Origin: Tateyamaria pelophila
GTDB lineage: Bacteria > Pseudomonadota > Alphaproteobacteria > Rhodobacterales > Rhodobacteraceae
DNA length: 64,000 nt
Direction of reading: 5' to 3'
Assembly (NCBI RefSeq): GCF_019966495.1
Contig: NZ_JAIMIA010000005.1
Location: forward strand, 1 to 64,000
The notes under the pieces are model-generated. The model was given only the letters and a program-made list of their open reading frames with translations, was not told the origin of the DNA and ran no database searches. The position numbers were made by a program, and so were the translations under genes. Positions 38,591-47,781 of the stretch are shown piece by piece; position 1 is the first letter of the stretch; every line of letters starts with the position of its first letter.

Positions 38591-39469
38591 TCAGTCTTTC
38601 AAGTCGAGAGTGTGCGTACGTAACCAAGCCATAAAGCCGCGCGGGTCGTCTTTGAACCCATCCACAAAGGAGCGATCCAATGGGTGACCCACAATTGGGG
38701 CTTGCGGTTTGTTCAGGGAATGAACGATTTCGTGCAACAACAGGCCCTGGCGGAGCATAGGCGATAGTTTGTTTGCGATCTGATAGGCACGGCTGTTTTG
38801 ACCCGGAAAATACATCGGTACAACGGTAGCTCCGGAACGACGGATCAATTGCGCCGTAAACACATTCCACTCACCTTCGACGGCATCTCCCCACCATGTG
38901 TCAGACACTGCAACAACACCTGATGGAAACAGCGCCACGACGCCGCCCGCCTTCAAATGCGACATCGCCTTGGCACGCATTTCGACACCTTTGCGCTGTG
39001 CATCCTTGTCATGAGGAAACGGCACCGGGATCATGTAACTTCCGGCGACCTCGTCGATGGCCGTAAGCAACGAGCGTGTCAAAATGCGGTAGTCGGGCCG
39101 CACACGTCCGATCAGGTCCGCAAAAATCATACCATCCACCATCCCATGGGGATGATTGGCAACGATAATGACCGGGCCTTCCTTCGGGATACGGTCTAAT
39201 TGCGACTGCGGGGTCGTCAGTTCGATCCCCATCACATCAAGACATGCGCGCCAGAACGCTTGCCCCTTCGGTGGGTTCTGGCGTTCAAATTTCCTAATCA
39301 GGCGCAGTATCGTCAATTTCCCGGTGAAGGCTTCCATGACGCGGATAAAGGCCGCTTTCCAGGGGTCTTCGAACGTGGACGCGTAAGACAGGCTACTGCG
39401 ATCGTATTTCGCAAAGCTCACGGTCTCTGTTTCCTCTATTTCGGAAACGTTATGTGTACTATCCACCAA
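38591..39469 (-). CDS. Lysophospholipid acyltransferase family protein
   Basis: The 292-residue protein has the acyltransferase motif block I VANHPHGMVDG, block III FPSGVVAVSD and a later PMYFPGQNSRAY, as in hemolysin/OlsB-like acyltransferases that use acyl-ACP. It likely acylates a lyso-lipid or an ornithine-type lipid at the inner membrane. The frame opens at TTG 39469 followed by GTG, with GAAGG upstream; the exact start is uncertain. It stands between the double hairpin and the HPr gene. Confidence 0.8.
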   Translation of the reverse strand: MVDSTHNVSEIEETETVSFAKYDRSSLSYASTFEDPWKAAFIRVMEAFTGKLTILRLIRKFERQNPPKGQAFWRACLDVMGIELTTPQSQLDRIPKEGPVIIVANHPHGMVDGMIFADLIGRVRPDYRILTRSLLTAIDEVAGSYMIPVPFPHDKDAQRKGVEMRAKAMSHLKAGGVVALFPSGVVAVSDTWWGDAVEGEWNVFTAQLIRRSGATVVPMYFPGQNSRAYQIANKLSPMLRQGLLLHEIVHSLNKPQAPIVGHPLDRSFVDGFKDDPRGFMAWLRTHTLDLKD

Positions 39470-39514
39470 AAGGTCGGCACCTTCTTTTGACCTATGAAAC
39501 AGCCTTTTTCCGGA

Positions 39515-39784
39515 TCAGGCCTCTTCTCCAAACTTGTCTGCAACCAGCGCCGTCAGCGCCTCTGCCAGAGCCGCTGCATCTGGTCCTGAAGTTTCAACGT
39601 CAATAAAACTTCCGATCGGTGCTGCCAACATCAAAAGGCCCATAATGCTGTCACCTGATGCAGACATGCCATCTTTGCTGACCGTTGCGGTCGCATCAAA
39701 TGCTTCAACCACTTCCACAAGTTTGGCAGATGCTCGGGCATGGAGACCTTTGATATTGACGATTTCAAGAGAGCATTGTCCCAT
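39515..39784 (-). CDS. HPr-family phosphocarrier protein
   Basis: The 89-residue protein has the active-site histidine His15 in KGLHARASAKLV and the regulatory Ser46 in GDSIMGLL, the site phosphorylated by HprK. Both residues of the phosphorelay are intact. It is the last gene of the chvI-chvG-hprK-rapZ-EIIA-HPr set. No sugar permease is nearby, so its role is regulatory rather than transport; enzyme I is not in the window. Confidence 0.94.
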   Translation of the reverse strand: MGQCSLEIVNIKGLHARASAKLVEVVEAFDATATVSKDGMSASGDSIMGLLMLAAPIGSFIDVETSGPDAAALAEALTALVADKFGEEA

Positions 39785-39789
39785 TTGGC

Positions 39790-40185
39790 TTATGTATCCG
39801 CACTAATATTCTGACTATCGATGTACTTCTTACCAGCATCGAGAGCCGCACGCACGGCATCAGTGACGCTGCGGTGCCGGCTTTTCGCCAACTTGATCAG
39901 CATCGGTAAATTTGCACCGTACAGGATGCGGCGATTTTTTGGTTTGCACGCACGCAGGCTCAGGTTGGACGGTGATCCGCCAAAAAGATCCGTCACGACA
40001 ACAACACCGTCGCCTACGTCAACTTCATCCGCCGCCCGGCAGATTTCGGCCTCTTTGTCGGCGCGGTCGTGGTCCGGTTCGATCATGATGGCACGCATAC
40101 CGCGTTGCGAACCAACGACATGTTCGATGGCTTTGAGATATTCGCAGGCCAGGCCTCCGTGGGCCACGATCACGATCCCGATCAA
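39790..40185 (-). CDS. PTS EIIA component, mannose-type
   Basis: The 131-residue protein begins at a TTG codon (IGIVIVAHGGLA) and carries His9, the EIIA-Man active histidine, plus VVVVTDLFGGSPSNLSL. It accepts phosphate from HPr. The TTG overlaps the rapZ stop as TTGA, so its translation depends on rapZ. No IIB, IIC or IID partner is present; in alphaproteobacteria this EIIA forms a carbon-status sensor with HPr and HprK. Confidence 0.9.
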   Translation of the reverse strand: MIGIVIVAHGGLACEYLKAIEHVVGSQRGMRAIMIEPDHDRADKEAEICRAADEVDVGDGVVVVTDLFGGSPSNLSLRACKPKNRRILYGANLPMLIKLAKSRHRSVTDAVRAALDAGKKYIDSQNISADT

Positions 40186-41081
40186 GCTGATGCCTCTTCG
40201 CGTTTGCGACGGTCCAATTCGCGATGGCGAATAGACACCTGCCAGTCCGCCTGCGCAAGGGCTGCGGCCAAGCTTTCTGCCATGGCTACTGATCTGTGTT
40301 GCCCGCCCGTGCACCCAAACGCCACGGCAAGATGCGATTTCCCTTCCTCCAGATAGGCCGGAAGTAGCCAAAGAACCATATCCCGCACTTTCATCTCGAA
40401 CTCCTGCGCCCGAGGATCGCCCTGAATATAGGCTTGAACCGCGTGATCCTGACCTGTGCCGGATCTCAAGGTAGAATCCCAATACGGATTCTTCAGAAAG
40501 CGGCAGTCAAACACCATATCAACGGATCGTGGCAGCCCGCGCTTATAGCTGAAGCTCTGCACGGAAACAGCCAACTGGCTTTGGTCCCCCGGTGAAAACC
40601 AGTGCTCAACCTCGGTTCGCAGCTCGTGCACGTTCAAATCCGATGTGTCGATCAGAATGTCAGCCCGCGCGCGCAAGGGAGCGAGCAATTCCAATTCTCT
40701 TTGAATGCCTGCTTCCACCCGATCTGCCGCCGCCAGTGGATGGCGTCGGCGCGTCTCGGAAAAGCGATTCAGCAACACGCTCGTACTGCAATCAAGATAC
40801 AAAAGCTCGGGGACCACACCCGGCACTGCTGCAATCTGGCCCAAGGCATCCGTGATCGCGGTCACCGAAAAATCGCGGTTGCGCGGATCAATTCCCAAGG
40901 CCAGTGGCGTGTCTGTCACCGGATTGTCCAACAGCGCTCGCAAGAGTCGCAAAGGCATATTGTCGATGGCCTCGAAGCCCAGATCCTCCAATACCCGAAT
41001 GGCGCTGGACCGACCGGCACCAGATGGGCCCGTGACCAGAACAAGTCGACGAAGCGGTGAGTGCGCGGCTGTTTCGGTCAT
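40182..41081 (-). CDS. rapZ: RapZ/YvcJ-family nucleotide-binding protein
   Basis: At 299 residues it has Walker A GPSGAGRSSAIRVL, where an Arg replaces the usual Lys, then EDLGFEAIDNMP, the DCSTSVLLNRFSETRRRHPL stretch and the C-terminal IGCTGGQHRSV-like AFGCTGGQHRSVAMAE. In enterobacteria RapZ guides RNase E to GlmZ; in other bacteria the family links cell-wall precursors and PTS. Start overlaps the hprK stop (ATGA). Known neighbours in alphaproteobacteria are exactly these genes. Confidence 0.93.
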   Translation of the reverse strand: MTETAAHSPLRRLVLVTGPSGAGRSSAIRVLEDLGFEAIDNMPLRLLRALLDNPVTDTPLALGIDPRNRDFSVTAITDALGQIAAVPGVVPELLYLDCSTSVLLNRFSETRRRHPLAAADRVEAGIQRELELLAPLRARADILIDTSDLNVHELRTEVEHWFSPGDQSQLAVSVQSFSYKRGLPRSVDMVFDCRFLKNPYWDSTLRSGTGQDHAVQAYIQGDPRAQEFEMKVRDMVLWLLPAYLEEGKSHLAVAFGCTGGQHRSVAMAESLAAALAQADWQVSIRHRELDRRKREEASA

Positions 41082-41500
41082 TTCGGATCCCTTCGAGATC
41101 CCTTAAGATATTGCATTATCGACGCAGGCCAAGCTGGGTTGTCCACTTTGTGAAGGCACGGAAAGCTGTGGTTCAAAATGGTAACACTGTGATAAACAGG
41201 CAACCGGTCCATTTCCTGCTGATCAAGATCTATGACCAGCGAAATGGCCGCCTTGGCATGGGCTACGCGCAAAATCCCGACGCCGCGCGCCTCGATCAGG
41301 CCAGCGATGCTGGCTGGCGCTTCTGCCCACACTCTGCCGTTGTGCAAACTGAGTCTTGTTTGGTCATCGGCTACCAGCGTCGCACCTAAACTCATCAATT
41401 GCAGGCTCAGACTCGATTTTCCGCTGCCCGATGCCCCCCTGATCAAGACACCGCATGCGCCCACTGCTACCGTGTTGGCGTGGCACAGAATTTCCGGCAT
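41078..41500 (-). CDS. hprK: Short HPr kinase/phosphorylase
   Basis: The 140-residue protein contains Walker A GASGSGKSSL (22-31) but lacks the N-terminal domain of the Firmicute enzyme (about 310 residues), the normal alphaproteobacterial form. It phosphorylates HPr on Ser46 and removes the phosphate again. AGAGGTGG precedes the ATG. It lies 12 bases behind chvG and overlaps rapZ. Confidence 0.92.
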   Translation of the reverse strand: MPEILCHANTVAVGACGVLIRGASGSGKSSLSLQLMSLGATLVADDQTRLSLHNGRVWAEAPASIAGLIEARGVGILRVAHAKAAISLVIDLDQQEMDRLPVYHSVTILNHSFPCLHKVDNPAWPASIMQYLKGSRRDPK

Positions 41501-41512
41501 GTCAGACCACCT

Positions 41513-43210
41513 CTAAACCGGCAGACCCACAACAAAGCGCGCACCCAAGGGTTCGGACGTAATATCCGCATCTGTCGGACGAATATTCTCAGCCCAGATC
41601 ACACCACCATGCGCCTCGATAATCTGCTTGGAAATGGCGAGACCAAGGCCCGAATTGTTGCCAAAATGCGCGTCAGGCCGCTGGGAGTAGAACCGTTTGA
41701 AGATTTTGGTGAGCGCCTGATCCGGGATACCGGGCCCTGTGTCTTCTACAACGATCAAGACGCGATTTTCCCGCTTGCGCGCCCAGACGCGAATGGCGTC
41801 CCCCTCGTCACAGAACGAAATTGCGTTGGTGATAAGATTCACGAAGACTTGCGCCAGACGCGCCTCCAATCCTTGCACCTCGATCGGTTGTGAAGGCAAA
41901 TCCACTATGAATTCAACGCCCTTTGTGCGCGCGTCCTCGCCGAGATATTGCCCCAGATTTCCCAGCATACGGAGAAGATCGAACGGCTCTTCTTCTTCCT
42001 TGACCAATTCGCTGTCGAGCCGTGACGCATTTGAGATATCGCTGACCAAGCGATCCAGTCGACGGACGTCATGTTCGATCACATCAAGCAGTTTTTCACG
42101 CTGATCGTCCCGCTTGACCAATCGCAACGTGCCAACCGCGGAGCGCAGCGAGGCGAGGGGATTTTTGATCTCGTGCGCCACGTCTGCTGCGAATTGTTCA
42201 TTCCCGTCGATCCGGTTGTAGAGAGCTGCAATCATGCCGCGAAGGGCGCCGGACAAGCGCCCAATCTCATCCGGTCGTGCGGTCAGATCCGGAATTCGAA
42301 TCCGGCCTGGGTTCACCTTGCGCGCATTCTTGTCGCGCCCCAACTCCGCGGCTGCGGCGAGTTCAGATAGCGGATTTGCAATTGTCGAGGCCAGCACGAG
42401 GCTCAGGCCGATCGACACAAGCGTCGCGATAACGAACATTTGCAAAACGCGCTCGCGTTCGTCGCGCACGAGATTGTCAATCTCCCCGGATGCGTTGGTC
42501 AGGGCGACGACACCAACGGCCATGTCATTCTGGATGATTGGCGTCACGGCGCTGTGCAGTGTGCCACCGTCGGTGTCCAGTCCTTCACTGACTTGCGTTT
42601 CACCATCCAAAGACCGCGCGACCAGTTTGCGCAATTGATCCTCGACGGTAGCCAGCTCTGGCTCTTGCGCGGCAAAAGGCGCCGAAACAACGCGCCACAC
42701 CCAGCTCAGACTATCCGTAAGCACGGCCCTGTCACTGCCTGGCGCGGTGTCGGCGCGTAAAGGCTCCAGATTACCCCGCGTCTGAGCGATCATTTTCTCT
42801 TCGGTATCAAAAACATAGATGTCGTGACCCACGCGGACATCCAGCCCGGCCAAAGTCGAAACAACATCGATCCCGTCACCCGTCGCGAGGTTTACCGGAA
42901 CACCTGAGGGCAGTTGCGCCTCAAATGCATCGGCAATCAGTTCTGCCTGCGATACCAGCGTTGATATCCGCTGAACCGCCAAACTGTCACGCGTTGAATT
43001 GAGATACAGGATACCTGCAACAAGGACATTCAGGGCAATCAGGTTGAAGGTGATGATCTTGCGCGTCAGCGGCGACGCGCGCAGCGAAAACCGGCCGCGC
43101 CGCGCCCGGCTGTCACGCCTTTCGGACGAGACCACGCGATCAGGCGCGACCCAGTCCTCCCCGAGCACGACATCGACGTCATGCGATGGTGGGGTGTTCA
43201 AATCTCGCAC
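41513..43210 (-). CDS. chvG: Sensor histidine kinase ChvG
   Basis: The 565-residue kinase has two N-terminal membrane spans flanking a periplasmic sensor (about 60-260), a HAMP region, the phosphoacceptor ADVAHEIKNPLASLRS, and the ATPase boxes NLITNAISFCDEG, DTGPGIP and GLGLAI. ChvG/ExoS senses acidity and envelope stress in related species, controlled by the ExoR inhibitor, which is not in the window. I favour GTG 43210 because GGAAAGG stands 6 bases upstream; a TTG at 43228 is the other choice. Confidence 0.92.
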   Translation of the reverse strand: MRDLNTPPSHDVDVVLGEDWVAPDRVVSSERRDSRARRGRFSLRASPLTRKIITFNLIALNVLVAGILYLNSTRDSLAVQRISTLVSQAELIADAFEAQLPSGVPVNLATGDGIDVVSTLAGLDVRVGHDIYVFDTEEKMIAQTRGNLEPLRADTAPGSDRAVLTDSLSWVWRVVSAPFAAQEPELATVEDQLRKLVARSLDGETQVSEGLDTDGGTLHSAVTPIIQNDMAVGVVALTNASGEIDNLVRDERERVLQMFVIATLVSIGLSLVLASTIANPLSELAAAAELGRDKNARKVNPGRIRIPDLTARPDEIGRLSGALRGMIAALYNRIDGNEQFAADVAHEIKNPLASLRSAVGTLRLVKRDDQREKLLDVIEHDVRRLDRLVSDISNASRLDSELVKEEEEPFDLLRMLGNLGQYLGEDARTKGVEFIVDLPSQPIEVQGLEARLAQVFVNLITNAISFCDEGDAIRVWARKRENRVLIVVEDTGPGIPDQALTKIFKRFYSQRPDAHFGNNSGLGLAISKQIIEAHGGVIWAENIRPTDADITSEPLGARFVVGLPV

Positions 43211-43245
43211 GAATATCCTTTCCGCCAACGCCCCGTCGAATGCCC

Positions 43246-43947
43246 TTATTCTTCGTTATAGCGATATCCGATGCCATACAGTGTCTCAATCGCACAGAAT
43301 TGCTGGTCTGCCGTGCGCATCTTCTTGCGCAAACGCTTGATGTGACTGTCGATCGTCCGATCATCCACATAGACTTGGTCGTCATAGGCCACGTCCATCA
43401 ACTGATCGCGTGATTTCACAAAACCGGGGCGCTGTGCCAATGCCTGCAACAACAGAAACTCTGTGACGGTCAAGGATACGTCATTGCCCTTCCAGCTGAC
43501 AGCATGGCGCAGCGGGTCCATTCGCAATTCACCACGTTCCATCACTTTCGTTTCTTCGGTCACGCCCACTTCGTCCGACGCGACAGCGTCCTGACGACGC
43601 AACAGCGCTCGAATACGTTCCACCAGCAAACGCTGCGAAAACGGCTTTTTCACATAGTCGTCTGCGCCCATACGCAAGCCGAGCACCTCGTCAATCTCGT
43701 CATCTTTCGATGTCAGGAAAATCACGGGCATTGCGGTTTTTTGGCGCAAGCGCTGCAACAGATCCATGCCATCCATGCGGGGCATTTTTATATCGAGCAC
43801 CGCCATATCAGGCAGTCGCTTGTCGAATGCATCAAGGGCCGCCTGACCATCATTATATGTCTCAACCTCGAAACCTTCGGCTTCAAGCGTCATGGACACT
43901 GACGTCAGGATATTCCTGTCGTCGTCCACCAGTGCAATCTTGGACAT
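43246..43947 (-). CDS. chvI: Response regulator ChvI
   Basis: From ATG 43947 (AAGGAAG upstream) the 233-residue protein has receiver residues Asp8-Asp10, the phosphoacceptor Asp52 ([11 protein letters not shown]) and the Lys in [11 protein letters not shown], then an OmpR-type winged helix ([22 protein letters not shown]). It is partner of ChvG directly downstream. It is divergent from pckA across 347 bases; control of pckA by ChvI is plausible given the conserved linkage. Confidence 0.94.
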   Translation of the reverse strand: MSKIALVDDDRNILTSVSMTLEAEGFEVETYNDGQAALDAFDKRLPDMAVLDIKMPRMDGMDLLQRLRQKTAMPVIFLTSKDDEIDEVLGLRMGADDYVKKPFSQRLLVERIRALLRRQDAVASDEVGVTEETKVMERGELRMDPLRHAVSWKGNDVSLTVTEFLLLQALAQRPGFVKSRDQLMDVAYDDQVYVDDRTIDSHIKRLRKKMRTADQQFCAIETLYGIGYRYNEE

Positions 43948-44294
43948 CGCCTGCTTCCTTATACTGCTCATTTGCATTTATTTTTTCGTCATTGTTCCGG
44001 TTTTGGTCTCTCGAATCAATCTATAAGTGCGAATCGGCACTTGGGTACCGCTCCACATTCACCAGAATTTGGTTAGTAATGGTTAATTTGACGCAGATTC
44101 ACGGTCACGGCCTGCCTGGCCTGCTATTGTTTGCGCAACCGTTTGCCATGATGGCGCTAACTGAGACAAAGCTCTCTGTTCATATCGTGAATCCACATGC
44201 TAAGACCGCTCTATCGGGCGGTGTTTCGCCGTTTTCGCAATGCTTTAGGGCATCCTCTGACACGAACGCCGCTCGGCGGCATCAGGAGAATCAC
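43948..44294. other. Divergent chvI-pckA regulatory region
   Basis: No gene is seen. The region is AT-rich near chvI (around 43970-44040). It holds ACCGC/GCGGT (about 44204-44224) and CGCCG/CGGCG short hairpins in the presumed pckA leader just before its ribosome binding site. I could not identify unambiguous promoter boxes. Confidence 0.5.
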
Positions 44295-45893
44295 ATGACA
44301 TTTGGACGGGTAAACCCGCAGTTTCAGCTTGAAGATCAAGGGATCACAGGGCTGGGGAATGTCTACTATAACCTGATCGAGCCCGCGCTCATCGAACAAG
44401 CTCTCGACCGAAAAGAAGGGACTTTGGGCAAAGGTGGCGCCTTCTTGGTGACGACGGGCAAGTTTACCGGTCGCTCGCCCAAGGACAAACATGTCGTCAA
44501 GACCGACAGCGTTGCGGACTCCATCTGGTGGGAAAACAACGCTGCAATGACACCCGAAGGGTTCGACGCGCTGCATGCAGACATGCTCGAGCACATGAAA
44601 GGCCGTGACTATTTCGTCCAGGATCTGACAGGCGGGGCCGACCCAAGCTATTCGATCAATGTACGCATGGTAACTGAAATGGCATGGCACGGCCTGTTTA
44701 TCCGGCACATGTTGCGTCGCCCGGATGCCGACGATCTGGCAGATTTCATCGCGGATTTTACCGTCATCAATTGCCCGTCCTTTCAGGCCGATCCTGCCAA
44801 GCACAATTGTCGATCAGAGACTGTCATTGCGATGAACTTTGATAAAAAGCTGATCCTGATTGGCGGCACCGAGTATGCGGGTGAAAACAAGAAGTCGGTA
44901 TTTACCCTGTTGAATTACCTGTTGCCGGAACGCGGCGTCATGCCGATGCACTGCTCTGCCAACCATGCGCACGGCAATCCGGTCGACACGGCGGTTTTCT
45001 TTGGCCTGTCCGGCACTGGCAAAACGACACTTTCGGCAGATCCTGGCCGTATCCTGATCGGCGACGACGAACATGGCTGGTCCGACCGCGGTACGTTCAA
45101 CTTCGAGGGCGGTTGCTACGCCAAAACGATCAACCTGAGCGCCGAGGCGGAGCCAGAGATCTACGCGACAACCGAAAAGTTCGGGACTGTGATCGAGAAT
45201 ATGGTCTATGATCCCGATACCAAGGAACTGGATTTCGAGGATGACAGCCTGACAGCCAACATGCGCTGCGCCTACCCATTGCACTACATCTCCAACGCGA
45301 GCGCATCCGCATTGGGCGGTCATCCAAAGAACATCATCATGCTGACCTGTGATGCCTTCGGTGTGCTGCCCCCGATCGCCCGGCTGACGCCTGCACAGGC
45401 GATGTATCACTTCTTGTCGGGCTTTACGTCAAAAGTGGCCGGGACGGAGCGCGGCGTGACAGAGCCCGAGCCCACATTCTCGACCTGCTTTGGTGCGCCG
45501 TTCATGCCGCGTCGGCCCGAAACCTACGGCAAACTGTTGCAGGAAAAGATCGCAAAACACGGCGCGGCGTGCTGGTTGGTGAATACGGGCTGGACCGGCG
45601 GCGCATATGGCAGTGGCAGCCGGATGCCAATCCGTGCGACGCGCGCCCTGTTGACGGCGGCCATGGATGGCACCCTGGCTGCTGGTGAATTCCGCAAAGA
45701 TGCCAACTTTGGTTTTGATGTGCCCGTATCCGTTCCGGGGGTGGCAGACATTCTGCTGGATCCCCGTCGCACCTGGGGCGATGCGGAAGCCTATGACCGT
45801 CAAGCGAAAAAACTGGTCGAAATGTTCTCGAACAACTTCGACCAGTACTTGCCCTACATCGACGACGACGTAAAAGCCGCCGCTATCGGATAG
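44295..45893 (+). CDS. pckA: Phosphoenolpyruvate carboxykinase (ATP)
   Basis: ATG 44295 follows AGGAGA and gives 532 residues. Walker [10 protein letters not shown] is at 237-245, preceded by MPMHCSANH and followed by DDEHGW, the kinase-2 metal site. It converts oxaloacetate plus ATP into PEP, the entry step of gluconeogenesis needed for growth on C2-C4 acids. It sits opposite the ChvGI operon, as in rhizobia. The last codons and stop fold into an 11-bp hairpin. Confidence 0.96.
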   Translation: MTFGRVNPQFQLEDQGITGLGNVYYNLIEPALIEQALDRKEGTLGKGGAFLVTTGKFTGRSPKDKHVVKTDSVADSIWWENNAAMTPEGFDALHADMLEHMKGRDYFVQDLTGGADPSYSINVRMVTEMAWHGLFIRHMLRRPDADDLADFIADFTVINCPSFQADPAKHNCRSETVIAMNFDKKLILIGGTEYAGENKKSVFTLLNYLLPERGVMPMHCSANHAHGNPVDTAVFFGLSGTGKTTLSADPGRILIGDDEHGWSDRGTFNFEGGCYAKTINLSAEAEPEIYATTEKFGTVIENMVYDPDTKELDFEDDSLTANMRCAYPLHYISNASASALGGHPKNIIMLTCDAFGVLPPIARLTPAQAMYHFLSGFTSKVAGTERGVTEPEPTFSTCFGAPFMPRRPETYGKLLQEKIAKHGAACWLVNTGWTGGAYGSGSRMPIRATRALLTAAMDGTLAAGEFRKDANFGFDVPVSVPGVADILLDPRRTWGDAEAYDRQAKKLVEMFSNNFDQYLPYIDDDVKAAAIG

Positions 45894-45900
45894 CGGCGGC
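45876..45900 (+). other. Hairpin spanning the pckA stop codon
   Basis: GCCGCCGCTAT, CGG and ATAGCGGCGGC form a perfect 11-bp stem with a 3-base loop. The TAG stop lies in the second arm. No T tract follows, so it may protect the 3' end or slow ribosomes rather than terminate. Confidence 0.75.
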
Positions 45901-45916
45901 ACGGTCACTCTTATAA

Positions 45917-46642
45917 TCAGGCTGCCTTGGCGTGCTCCACTTCGGGCTTCGCCAAGGGTAGATCGAGCAGAAATTCAATGTCGCCACGATGCAGGTAAGA
46001 CATGACTGTTTCGATCGGCGGCTGGCCGTCACGTGGGTACCACTGTAGCGCGGCGGGATCCTGGTGCATCCAGCCGGTTCGTGATGCGAACCCTTTGTGA
46101 GCCACCGTGTTCAGCATGAATGAAAACATGTGGTCGGGATCCCAATGCTGGAGAGCCATCCAAAACCCATAGCGGCACAGGGCGGCTGAAAGGGCGCTGC
46201 CGCGGAATTGACCGGGTGCCCCACCAATCCAGAATTCGCCATGATATGCCATACGGCCCGTCATACGCTGTGCGCCCGGGCCAGCCTTGTAATTCGACCG
46301 TTCCAGATCAAGAGCAATCGTCGGCGGGGGAAAATCCGTGAAGTTCGCCTGAAGGTGCTCGGCCAGACTAATTCCAGTCAGGTTCAAAAGCCGCAGGGCC
46401 TGAGTGTGTACCAGTGTATCTTTCGAATCCGTAGCCACGATCCAGAACGCAGACCCATCACTGAAGCCATGCAGCTCCGGATCAAACGGCACACAGATTC
46501 TGTGACCGGGGCGCGCTGTTTTCAGCAACGACTCGTATTGGTCAAAATCGTATCCGACCCTCAACGTTAGGCCATAGGACGCCAACAGTCCCATACTGGA
46601 CGCGACGAATTTTTCACCAAATTGCATATTGTGGAACGTCAC
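45917..46642 (-). CDS. GNAT-like protein of unknown function
   Basis: The 241-residue protein starts at GTG 46642 behind AAGGAG. The C-terminal half, with PGQFRGSALSAALCRYGF followed by HKGFASRTGWM, follows the acetyl-CoA-binding and terminal helix pattern of GNAT acyltransferases, a fold shared with LuxI-type synthases. The N-terminal half (CVPFDPELHGFSDGSAFWIV, VHTQALRLL) fits such a fold too. There is no signal peptide. It lies 89 bases behind the LysR-type gene on the same strand. Function is unknown. Confidence 0.5.
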   Translation of the reverse strand: MTFHNMQFGEKFVASSMGLLASYGLTLRVGYDFDQYESLLKTARPGHRICVPFDPELHGFSDGSAFWIVATDSKDTLVHTQALRLLNLTGISLAEHLQANFTDFPPPTIALDLERSNYKAGPGAQRMTGRMAYHGEFWIGGAPGQFRGSALSAALCRYGFWMALQHWDPDHMFSFMLNTVAHKGFASRTGWMHQDPAALQWYPRDGQPPIETVMSYLHRGDIEFLLDLPLAKPEVEHAKAA

Positions 46643-46731
46643 CCGACTATCTCCTTCTCATGTTAGATGAGAGGAGTGTAGCGGAAGAATCCCGAAACGC
46701 CCAATAGTGGTTAATCGCTACTAAAACATTG

Positions 46732-47622
46732 TCATTCCAATTTAAAATTGATGCGCACGTCATCCGCCATTTCATCCAGGGCGGATTGATCAACCCCGTT
46801 GATCCGAATCACTTCAGGTCGATCGACCACAACCATCAGAGCAAAACTCCCATCCGGCATTTGGCATCCCAGCAATAGGCGCTCGAATATACAGTGCTCT
46901 GGTGGGCCGTCCTTGCTTCGGGCGACGAAGGTTGCAACCTGATCTATGCGCATACCGTGGGTGGCCTGCACCTCGCGCAGCGGCACGTCCAGAACGCGTG
47001 CCATTTCCGGCCCAAAAGGAAAGTTATCGAGAGAACGCCCGACGCTGCTTCGCGCCTTGGCCCACCCCCACCATTGTGAATAGAATGCGTTTTCTCCAAG
47101 TTCGGTACAAATCCAACCCGCTGCCGTGTCGCGATAGATCAGGACGTATGGCCTGATCAGGTTCATCCTGGGATGCTCCAACGCGCCATCGGATTCTGCC
47201 CAGCAGCGAATTGCGGTGCGTAGAAGCGGTGACTTATTCGTCCAGGCGATATTTATGGGTTGCTGCTGCTGGTAGTAGTACCGGCCTTTCCCGTCCGCAA
47301 AGGACGTGCCCATCAGTCCGTCCACGTCTTTGATTTGACCTTGCAACCACAAGCGCCCGTGACCCAGCAAAGACAAGGCAGATGGCAGCGCTTCCCGGCC
47401 CGCTTCGGTCAGTTCATATCGGCGATTGACGACGTCAAATAATTGAACGCCCCTCAATTCTTCCAGCTGGGAGATATGCCGACGCACGGTTTGACGCGTA
47501 CTGTTGAGCTCGGTCACAGCATGAGAAAGGTTCAACGTCCGCGCCAGTGTCGTAAATGACCGAATCATTTCAAACAGCAGCGGCTGGTTAACTTCCTGAA
47601 ATTGTGTGACTGGAGCGTTCAA
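46732..47622 (-). CDS. LysR-type helix-turn-helix regulator with unusual C-terminal half
   Basis: Residues about 19-85 (MIRSFTTLARTLNLSHAVTELNSTRQTVRRHISQLEE in outline) are a clear LysR DNA-binding domain. The remaining 200 residues are rich in Trp and Tyr (GRYYYQQQ, FYSQWWGWAKAR) and do not look like the periplasmic-binding fold of LysR effectors. The longest frame opens with TTG 47622; ATG 47568 matches the classical family start better. It is divergent from the XRE gene and upstream of the GNAT-like gene. Confidence 0.75.
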   Translation of the reverse strand: MNAPVTQFQEVNQPLLFEMIRSFTTLARTLNLSHAVTELNSTRQTVRRHISQLEELRGVQLFDVVNRRYELTEAGREALPSALSLLGHGRLWLQGQIKDVDGLMGTSFADGKGRYYYQQQQPINIAWTNKSPLLRTAIRCWAESDGALEHPRMNLIRPYVLIYRDTAAGWICTELGENAFYSQWWGWAKARSSVGRSLDNFPFGPEMARVLDVPLREVQATHGMRIDQVATFVARSKDGPPEHCIFERLLLGCQMPDGSFALMVVVDRPEVIRINGVDQSALDEMADDVRINFKLE

Positions 47623-47634
47623 CTTGATTCTCTA

Positions 47635-47676
47635 ATGTATGATCAATAATACCATAGGGTAAAATATATCATACAT
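47635..47676. promoter_or_regulatory. 9-bp inverted repeat in LysR/XRE divergent region
   Basis: ATGTATGAT (47635-47643) and ATCATACAT (47668-47676) are perfect inverted arms 24 bases apart in an AT-rich stretch. Placement between two divergent regulator genes suggests an operator for one of them. Confidence 0.45.
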
Positions 47677-47781
47677 CAATGCACTATTTACGTGTGCAAA
47701 ATGTACAAAACTACTCAGTTGAACCGAGTCGCCTGATAGCGGATCACTGCTGTAGGAAATCAACCGGAGGTAAATGGTACA

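Noticed and set aside
44072-44084. Possible CtrA site (TTAG...TTAA) in the pckA upstream region
   Set aside because: Spacing is 6 rather than 7 bases and the first half deviates from TTAA.
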